Origin: Typhlomys cinereus | Taxonomy: Eukaryota; Chordata; Mammalia; Rodentia; Platacanthomyidae | Assembly (NCBI GenBank): GCA_023101885.1 | Contig: JALPQD010000102.1 | Coordinates: 2,602,971 to 2,666,970 of the forward strand | Reading direction: 5' to 3' | Length of the DNA stretch: 64,000 nt | Shown: one piece after another, positions 55,875 through 64,000 of the stretch | Position numbering within the stretch: position 1 is the first letter of the stretch | Layout of the letters: each line of letters starts with the position of its first letter | Translations under genes and position numbers: made by a program | Notes under the pieces: generated by a model | The model's database searches: none | What the model saw: only the letters and a program-made list of their open reading frames with translations | Told to the model about the DNA's origin: nothing

Positions 55875-57265
55875 TCCTTTAGCTTTGAATGTACAAAACA
55901 TCGCTTGGTCACTTAGGTGCACAGTGATGGAAATGTGCCTGGTCAGGAGCTATGCTCCTTACAGCCTGCCTTCCAGAAGACTGAGTGAGGCCTCCAAATC
56001 TTGTTAGCAAATTAAGGATAATATATACTCTTGAATGTTTCAGTGTTATTATGAATGTAATACGTGGAAATGGAATGAACACATCTTGAAAAGAAACATT
56101 GCTAAGCATTTATCAATTGAAGTTTTCATGCAGAGTTCTACTATGAATCTTATCTAAAACTTTTGTGATTCGTGGGTTATTTCCCTTTCCACACAGTGAA
56201 ATTAAAGCAGCTTGTCAGATGTCCCTTTTAAAGTAATTTTAATGTTGAGGATGGATTTCAAAGAAACAACATTTGAATATTTTCTTAAAATATCCAAGAA
56301 GTTTGGGAAGTAGAACTTCTCAGAGGGATTTAATTTTATTCCATTTAAAAATATTTACATGATGGAATCAAGCACAATATGTTCAGCACTTTTGGAGAAC
56401 TAATTTGTGAATTTTGTATATATTTAAGCAAGTTAATAAGGCTTCATTTAAATTGCTAAACAAATGATCAAATTAGTGGGACATGGGTTTTGTGAGTACA
56501 TGTGAAAATCAAAAGGAACAACTAGATTACCTGTGTGGATTCTGTGGATATATTTTTATCATAATTTATTGCTTGGACTTGCCAGCTCATAGATTTAATT
56601 TTCAGGAGTCAGTTTCTCTGTAATTCTTTGAATTGTAAATAATTTCTCAATGAGCAAAATGGGTATTTTAACTATTATTTCCAAATATTACACATACGTT
56701 TTTATAATAATTGTTGATTATAGAAGGCAGAACTGGTAAGACTGGGTATGACTAGATGTTTTAAAAATAACTTTCCCCCAGATTTCCAAAATCACATATT
56801 CACTGCAAACAACGTGAAAAATTCAGCATATTATGAAGATGAAAATAGAGACTATACCAAATCTTACAAGTTAGAATCAGTTATGAACTGATATGAACCA
56901 CTCTAATATATTTTTATTTACTATGTATACATATATTTTGTTTTCACAAATATGTACTATTTTGTTTGTCATTAAATATTGCTTGTTTGTCCACCTGATA
57001 AATACTTCTTGAATATCCATAGTTGTATATTTTTTAAATTCTTCCAAAAGACAGCATAGTTATGGTTTAGAGGTTCATGATCAACAATGCCGGGTAAGGT
57101 AGTCACTTTCATTCTTGCAGTTGTAAGCTCTTTTGCCAATCAATTCAGCAATATACGAGAATTACCTCTAGTTGTATTTCCCAAAGAGTTCATATTTTAA
57201 AAAGCCCTGTCATTGTCAATGTTATGAGCCATTTGGTATCAATCTCTTCTTATTTAGAGAATTGT
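55875..57265. other. No feature seen
   Basis: Very AT-rich, no recognised repeat or gene. Confidence 0.45.
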
Positions 57266-57270
57266 CAGCA

Positions 57271-57597
57271 GACTGGAGAGATGGCTCATTTAGTAAAGTG
57301 CTTGCTTTGTATACATGAGGACAAGAGTTTGAGTCCCAAGTACCTCATGAAACTTAGTCTGGTACTATGCATCTATAATCCTAGAGGTTCTAGGCACTGT
57401 GGCAGGTGAAGGCAGAAGAAGTGCTAGGAGTTCATGGACCAGCTAGTGTGGTGGATACATCACTGAATAGCAAAAAGAACCTGACTCAAGGTGTAAGGCA
57501 AGGACTAGTACCAGAGCTTGTTCTCTTCCCTCAAATGCATGCTGTGACAAATATTCACACACATTCACAAAAACATACATGCACACACACAAATTAT
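57271..57597 (+). mobile_element. B4-like composite SINE
   Basis: Head GACTGGAGAGATGGCTCATT and GAGTTTGAGTCCCAAGTACC, B1-like ATCTATAATCCTAGAGGTTC and GGCAGGTGAAGGCAGAAG, tail with CACACACACAAATTATTGAA. Confidence 0.78.
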
Positions 57598-57805
57598 TGA
57601 ACTGCTCGTTATTGCCAAAGAATACAGAATGAATACACAGTGCAATAAATACTTTATTACAGTAATTTCTCTTCTATAATTTTAATGATTTTGAATTATA
57701 AAGTATTTTAATAAAAATAATGCTGTCCAGTTTTACCTTAAATTAAAGAGATACTTTGTAGCACTTATATAAGATACTGAGCAAGAGGATGTAAGAATGG
57801 CTATG

Positions 57806-57883
57806 AGGCCTTGGGTGTAGCCCGTGGTATAGTATTTACCTAGCATGTATTGAATTCTTAAGCTCCAATACTACAAAAGAAAA
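57806..57883 (+). mobile_element. ID-like SINE
   Basis: GGGTGTAGCCCGTGGTATAG (box A-like), ACCTAGCATGTATTGAATTC, and CTCCAATACTACAAAAGA follow the rodent ID/BC1-like order, about 75 bp. Confidence 0.65.
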
Positions 57884-57989
57884 TTCAGTCTTAACCCGCT
57901 GTGTTGTATGGCAATGCACTAATGAAAAGTAAAACTTGAATATGAAGCAACCCCTCCTCGGAAGAGCTCACATTCTAGCTGGAGACTGA

Positions 57990-58375
57990 TTTGGTTGCCA
58001 GGGCTGCCATAACAACACAATCTGAATGGATGAAACAGAAATTATTTTCTCTCAGCTCTAAAGGCTGGAAGGCCTAAAGTATGTGCAACTCGGTTTCAAA
58101 TGAGGCCCGTCTTGCTGGCTTCTTCTCAAGATGTCCTTATACGGCCTAGCATTCCTGTTGGAGGAGAGAGATCCCTAGAATATCTTCCTCATGGTATCAG
58201 GACACTAGTCTTATTGGCCGTCCACTCGATGACCTCATTAAATTGAAATTGCCTCGTTAAAGATGCTGTTTCCAAATACAGACCAGCCAACACGGGTTAG
58301 AATATTGATGTATAAATTTTGGCAAGTCATACTTTTCTAATAGGGACCAAATCATGAATAGAAGGACCCATCCTT
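57990..58375. repeat. Ancient mammalian interspersed repeat
   Basis: GCCAGGGCTGCCATAACAAC, CAGAAATTATTTTCTCTCAG, AAAGGCTGGAAGGCC, GACCTCATTAAATTG, and TTTCCAAATACAGACC fit a common old mammalian repeat module. A second copy, with an expanded purine tract, is at 29205-29760. Confidence 0.65.
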
Positions 58376-58379
58376 CTTA

Positions 58380-59370
58380 ACAGGTGACAAAATAGAGAAA
58401 TAAGATATAGAGATAAAGTGATAGTGCTGCTCAGAGAAATTTGAGTTTAATTCTGACCAGAGGCATTTTAATTTTGTCTCAGATAATAGGATAGGATTTG
58501 CATCCAAGTGCTTTACTGAAGATGTTCTCTCACGAGAAAGTAATAAAGAAGGTAGGAGAAGCCAGGCAGGGAAAGGGAACGATTAAAAAGGGCTAGATTT
58601 CAGGCAAAACCCCTGTGTAGTATAACTTCAGCTAACATTGCAGGATCCCCAGGAGTTTGAGTTCCACCAGAACAGACAAAGCAAAGAGGGGGAGAGCTAG
58701 ATTTTCATACTGCCAGTATATAAGGGATTGCACTCAGGCTGGGCTGTCATCAGGAAGGCTACAAGCTCCTAGACTCTCTAAGCTCTGCCTCTACGTGCAT
58801 GAAGTCCTGTAAAGAGTCCCAGGCACAAGCAATGAGTAACAAAGAGATGAGGAAAGAAGTACTGAGAAGCAGAAAAAGCTACTTGTGGCTGGAATACTGA
58901 TCCTATTTGTTATAGTCTGGGAAGTCATAAAGCAAATCAGGTGCATTTTGACAGATTTGGAATGAAGAGAAAAGCTATTCAAGACCCATGATATTAAGCC
59001 CACTAGATTCTAATCACACATGACTAGTTGCTACTGTTATTATACTATGCAGAAGATAGAAGATATGTTCACCCAATTTATGTAGCCTGAGACTAGACTA
59101 AATAAATATCATAGGCATGTGAAGAAAGGCAAACATTGGAGGTTCAAATACAGACTGTGATTAAATTGTAAGACATTTGGGAAGCAGTGATCCATTGATT
59201 GTAACACCTACAAATAGCGTTCTATGAGAGTTGCTATTTTAAGGACCATGGCTCATGCATATGGTTCTGTATTGCCTCCATACCTGACCTAGTGTTCAGG
59301 TGTTTTTTGTCTGTAGCTGAAAATGTGGTCTCTGACTTGATGACATCAGGTGCCTTCCTCTATTGCTTTC
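58380..59370. other. No feature seen
   Basis: No recognised repeat or gene. Confidence 0.4.
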
Positions 59371-59374
59371 CATT

Positions 59375-59605
59375 TTATTTACTAAGACAGGGTCTCGCAG
59401 GTGAATCATAGCATATAGGTAGGCTAGACTAGCGAGCCATCTTGCCTTGGGGATCTCCTCTCTTTGACGCCTGAGTGCTGGGATTACAGGAAGCTGCTGT
59501 ATCTACCTGGCTTTTACTCAGGTCAGGTTCTGGGTAAAATCTGAATTCTGGTTCTCACACTTGCAAAATATAAGCTGTATTTATGAGCCATTTCCCTAGC
59601 CCTTA
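59375..59605 (-). mobile_element. B4-like composite SINE
   Basis: Antisense B1-like part ACTAAGACAGGGTCTCGCAG, GAGTGCTGGGATTACAGGAA, then antisense head TATGAGCCATTTCCCTAGCC. Confidence 0.75.
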
Positions 59606-59913
59606 AATACTTCCATATTGTTGTGAAAGTATCCCAAGAACTCTTTCATTTTGTAAAATTCAAATTCTATATCTATTAAATGACAGTACTCTTATCTATC
59701 CAAATCCTTGGCAGCCCTCATTGTATGTTCTCTTCTTATTCTGACTACTTGAGGAAACACATATAAATGCAGTCACACTCACATTTTATGACTGGTTCCT
59801 TTCATTCATTATAATGTTGTTATGATTCATCTATTTCATAGCATGTCAGAATTTCCTTTCTTTTAAAAGCAGACTATCCACATTGTTTATTCATTTCTCC
59901 ATCAATGAACACT

Positions 59914-59927
59914 AAAAGGTGAATTCC
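59914..59927. repeat. Target-site duplication, left copy
   Basis: AAAAGGTGAATTCC, repeated as AAAAGATGAATTCC at 60240-60253. Confidence 0.85.
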
Positions 59928-60239
59928 GGGGCTGTAGAGGTGGCTCAGGGGTTAAGCCTCTGCCTTGCAGGCAGAAGGTCTTGAGTTCGGATCCTAGACC
60001 CCACATATAGATGCCAGGCGGAAGTGGGGATGGCCTGCGTTTCTGGTCCTGGTAGGGCGGAGCCTGTAAATCCCTGGGCAGAGTAAACAAGGAGGAGGTG
60101 GAGGCGGTCCATGGTGGTTCCCGAATTCGTCCGTGGTTCTACACACACATGCATACACACGCGCACACACACACACACGCGCGCGCACACACACGCACAA
60201 TTGAATAAATAATAAAAAATAATAAAAAATTAAAAAAAT
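59928..60239 (+). mobile_element. Young B2-like SINE with GC-rich body, best copy in the window
   Basis: Head GGGGCTGTAGAGGTGGCTCA, box B GAGTTCGGATCC, a GC-rich body (GGCGGAAGTGGGGATGGCC, GGTAGGGCGGAGCCTG, TTCCCGAATTCGTCCGTGG), a CA/CG-rich tract (60142-60194) and an AATAAAAAATAATAAAAAA tail. A 14-bp TSD with one mismatch flanks it. About 310 bp long, considerably longer than mouse B2. Confidence 0.93.
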
Positions 60240-60253
60240 AAAAGATGAATTCC
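60240..60253. repeat. Target-site duplication, right copy
   Basis: AAAAGATGAATTCC, one mismatch to 59914-59927. Confidence 0.85.
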
Positions 60254-60259
60254 TATCAT

Positions 60260-62198
60260 CTTTTAGTTAGTTTGAAAAACATGTAACATTTACAAACTGA
60301 TTTTTTAGAATATATCTTTAGCTGGGATGGCAGATTATATTATTCAATGCTAATCAGTATAGAGATTTAGCTATAGTTATCATCTGGAAAATGTCAAGAT
60401 ATTTAAAGCAATCAAGCACATTTGTTTTGAGGCAAGAATTCATGTATGGTTTTTCTTCTAGACCAAAGAATCACAGTGACCAAATGCAGAGGCTATTTTT
60501 AAAGATATATAATATGTTACTGTCAGGTCACCATTACTTCAGAAGTAACTAAGGAATATTCAGCATGTTTTGTTTTCCAAAGTAGAAAAGGAGTCTAATA
60601 CACAGTAGTATGATTCTCAATGAACACTGTGAGAAAAGTGGACTGTGGGTAGCATCCTATACAATCAGAAAATGCACCTAATGAATCAGAATAGAATAAG
60701 CCTTCTGGTGTTTATTACTTGTGCTTTGGCTATAAGGAATTGTGCTTAAAGAATATGAGCTCTTGGCTTAATCAGTTGTTGAGAATCAAGAATAGCACTT
60801 GTGTGTGGTTAATTTGGGATAGTACATCCTCAGCCAGATGCAAGAACAACATGATTTCAAATAGGTCCTTTCATGGCTGAATTTAACCTCAGTGCATTAG
60901 GCAAATCTTTTTAGACAGATGAGCTCCTCAGCCAATTCTGCCAAGTTTCACCAACCATAATTTTTACTGTCATGAATGTCTTCTCTTAGGATTTTCGTTC
61001 CTTTTTTTGGAATCTGTTAAATTGCACCACATACTCACTTGTGGTCCCACCCCACCAAAGGCCTTGCAGCATGTCTCTGCAGCCGGCAGACAAACTCACA
61101 AAACTGTCTTAATGAACAACAGAAAGCCTTGGTTTTCTAGGTTAAAGGGATAACTTCAGGATGAGGGAAGTAGCGTGTGATATTGTGTTGCCTAGTGAAT
61201 AGATGACATTTAAACAAATTATTTGGAAAAAAAAAAGTGCCATCAACCCTGTTAATTTTTGCTATCCAAAACTCAATAACAATGTAGATTAATTCATGAC
61301 TTCATTCTTTTTAGACTTGTTAAGATATTTATATTTGTCTGCAACTCCTTCCCCACACTCATCTAGGAGTAAGTCTTTTAATATCCTGGTCTTCTACCTG
61401 TGTGAAAATCAGGCACACTGTCTTACTCTGTGAAGATCTGAGGGTTTCATACTTTTTACCTTTCAGTGCTTTTGTAAAAGGAGTAAGACAGATACTAAGC
61501 ATCAAACTGCAAAAATCAGAGCTGGCAGGCAGAGTGTAGGACTGTGGGGTATGGGGTGGGAGAGAGTGGAGGGTCATCCGTGCTACCTCCCCCCCATTGA
61601 GGCTCATCTATGAGAGGGTAATATCTGTTCTTTCTCATTCCAGTTCCTTACTGAGGGATATAATTTTGTCACATGGGCACTGTCCACTAAACCAGCTTGA
61701 ACAGATGGTGAGTTGTATGACTGTGTACATGGGCAAGGGATGTGGGAGGAATTTGAGGCTGTGGTACACAGTGACCCCAAATGGGGAGAGATTTCCTGGA
61801 AACTGAACTTCAGCTGAAACCCCGGAGTTTAAAAAAAGTAAGAAAGTAAATGTCAGCTTATACCAAGGGAGTAAGTTATTGACAGTGGATTAGAGAAAAA
61901 AAATCATAGTAATTATCTACACATTCCTATCAACTATTTTCTTTATAATTTAATAATATTTCTACTGGAAATAAAATGCTTTCTCAGTACTCATGTTTGT
62001 GTGTGTGAAAGCATAATATTTAGTAAATGAAAACAAGAAATATAAAATGTTTGGTTGTCTTCCCACTTAGTTTATTTTCTTGCCCACTTTTTTATTTGAG
62101 TCCCTGAATCTCAATAGGATCTCTGTCAAGTCATTTGTAATGTGATTCTTAATGACTTGGGAACTTTAAACGAACCATGTAAAAGATGAAGCATGCTG
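60260..62198. other. No feature seen
   Basis: No recognised repeat or gene in about 1.9 kb. Confidence 0.4.
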
Positions 62199-62200
62199 TG

Positions 62201-62248
<48 letters not shown>
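62201..62248. repeat. (TG)n microsatellite
   Basis: About 23 uninterrupted TG units. Confidence 0.95.
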
Positions 62249-62251
<3 letters not shown>

Positions 62252-62555
62252 TGTGCAATTGAGATTAAATCTTTATTTTTAAGGAAGATTTTTCTTTGTG
62301 TTTCTATAACCCCCTCCCTCACCTCACTTTGGTCAGTAGAAAATATATGGAAGGGGCCTGTGGTATGCCAATCCTAAATATTTTCAAATAATTCTCCTGA
62401 GATTATTCAGAAGAACACAGAGGATCATGAAAATTATATCTGAAACTTTTAATCAAGAGATCAGGTTTCAAGTTCTAGTTATTATGATTCATTAGTTTTA
62501 TGATCCTGGGTCATTCCTTTTGCCTTTCTTTGCAACTTAAGGATAATAATACTTA

Positions 62556-62557
<2 letters not shown>

Positions 62558-62602
<45 letters not shown>
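62558..62602. repeat. (CA)n microsatellite
   Basis: About 22 CA units, followed by ACTAACTAGCTAGCTAGCTA at about 62640. Confidence 0.95.
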
Positions 62603-62604
<2 letters not shown>

Positions 62605-62784
62605 CACATACACACAAATAGAGGCATAACTAATTAATTAACTAACTAGCTAGCTAGCTAAATAAATTTTTAAAAAGTAGGTAAACTCAAAAGGTACTAA
62701 GCCAGTGAATTCTTATTCTGGGACTTAGTGCTGTGAATATTTACATGAATAATTTATTTAGTTCCTTTAGATTCTCTACAAAGA

Positions 62785-62945
62785 ATGGCTTGATTAATCC
62801 TTGTTATGATCATTGAGAGAGTGCTATTGCCTCTCTTTGTACAAGACAGAGAAAATTACTTGTCAGGTAATTTTGGTTATATTTCTAGTGATGGCAGAAT
62901 AAAAAGTCAAACATCAATTTAAACTATTGCTCTATGCCAGTTCTT
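62785..62945 (-). repeat. MIR-like ancient SINE
   Basis: TTAATCCTTGTTATGATCAT and GACAGAGAAAATTACTTGTC resemble an antisense MIR core. Weak. Confidence 0.4.
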
Positions 62946-63164
62946 AACCAGATACTTATGATGTAGATTATGTCTCCCCTCAAACTCTGTGATGGATCTT
63001 GGGACTATCTAAGATAAACTACTGTTATCATTTGTCCTGATTGCTAATGTTTGTGGAGGATTGTAAATTTTGAGACACACTATATAATACAATAACAGAA
63101 GGCCTTACATGCCTTCCATAGATCACACTGCTTTAAATGACTTTCATGCATTTCTCAGTTAACT

Positions 63165-63275
63165 TGTTCCACTCTAGAATTATCTTTATTTCACAAATTA
63201 GGAAATGATGGCCTAGACTGACTAAGCAAGTTGTCAGAGCCATTCAGCTGATGGAGAAGAGCACAAGGACTTGAC
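63165..63275 (-). repeat. MIR-like ancient SINE
   Basis: TTATCTTTATTTCACAAATT, TAGGAAATGATGGCCTAGAC, AAGCAAGTTGTCAGAGCC and CAGCTGATGG follow the antisense MIR core order. Confidence 0.55.
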
Positions 63276-63279
63276 ATGT

Positions 63280-64000
63280 CTAGGCTGTCCCCAGAGACTG
63301 ACCACACTGCACCCTTATGGTCTGTGGAAATGAAAGCATATCCTCAAAGTACTTCACTTATTATAAATAATATACTTTAACACCGATTAATTTTCTTTAA
63401 TCATCAGTTACACTGAGAGAAACCATTTCCATTTCATGCTTCCAGATTCACAAGATACTACCTCCTACAATCTCTATGATGTTTTTCTAAGCTTCTAGTA
63501 TAGTTGGAAAATAAATAAGGTAGGCAATATCATAAAGATGGGGAAAAAAGTCTTTATATTTTCTCTTTATCAGCGTCTTAGGAAGATATGAGTAAAGGAG
63601 TTCAACCCTGGCTGCAGAGTGCTTGCCAGAGCACAGTGCTGGTGTGCCCAGGAAATGCATGTCTCTAAGCTTTCTTGTTTATAACTTTGAGACAAAATAC
63701 TTGGATTGTTAATGGAGGAGTAAAATGATCAGTATAGACAGTGTCTTTTTAGAGTAAAAGCGTAACACCTATTGGTTCCTTTTATTTTAGCTTCTACTAA
63801 AATGTGTTCTAGTTATCTAAACATGTAAGCATTTTGCATTTTAAAACCTTAAAAACACCAACTGATCTGAGTTTCTTGGAATATCTTATGCCTATTAAGG
63901 TCTTCAGGGAACACATGAAGGTTTTTGATGGTTCAAAGCATGGCTTCATGATAAAATCCATTTTAAAGGTACTCTGGCTATTTCAATAACTGGTTAGTTT
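63280..64000. other. No feature seen
   Basis: No recognised repeat or gene to the right edge. Confidence 0.4.

Overview
The window reads as nuclear DNA from a rodent. It is AT-rich and dominated by retrotransposon copies: L1 elements, tRNA-derived B2/ID/B4-like SINEs, B1-like SINEs, and MT-type MaLR LTRs, whose expansion is typical of rodents. The youngest SINE family has a B2-like tRNA head and an unusual GC-rich body. A B2-superfamily element outside the mouse/rat lineage (for example a dipodid such as jerboa) would fit, but this is inference and the species cannot be fixed by eye. I see no host protein-coding gene, no exon chain and no convincing RNA gene. The window looks intergenic or deep-intronic, and almost every open frame is a repeat shadow or low complexity.

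Layout. 1-2521: 5'-truncated L1 (minus) running off the left edge. 2.6-5.4 kb: MIR and tRNA-SINE relics and purine tracts. 6.5-8.7 kb: two MT-type LTRs, one with a SINE inserted, then an old L1. 9.9-10.5 kb and 14.8-15.46 kb: L1 3' ends in opposite orientation. 16.7-17.5 kb: a young SINE nested in an older SINE, then a 77-bp L1 tail with 18-bp target-site duplications (TSDs). 25.65-26.90 kb: a large inverted repeat with arms of about 0.5 kb around a 220-bp spacer. 29.2-29.7 kb: an ancient repeat carrying an expanded purine tract. 30450-36532: a full-length but dead L1 with monomeric promoter, broken ORF1 and ORF2, G-rich 3' UTR, A-tail and 13-bp TSD. 36.6-38.1 kb: an opposite-strand L1 fragment interrupted by a young SINE. 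39.6-45.6 kb: old L1s, MaLR LTRs and SINEs. 47.8-48.3 kb: tetranucleotide array and SINE. 51.15 kb: a 56-bp L1 tail with TSD. 52.6-60.2 kb: composite SINEs, a large interspersed repeat, an ancient repeat and a young SINE. 60.3-64 kb: mostly unassigned sequence with dinucleotide arrays and MIR relics.

No undescribed multi-gene system is supported. The observations most worth a second look are the inverted repeat, the same in-frame TGA in the reverse transcriptase region of all three L1 copies covering it (best explained by CpG decay of a CGA codon), the two-unit L1 promoter with a splice-donor-like motif in each unit, the nested insertions with readable TSDs, and the two extremely short L1 insertions.
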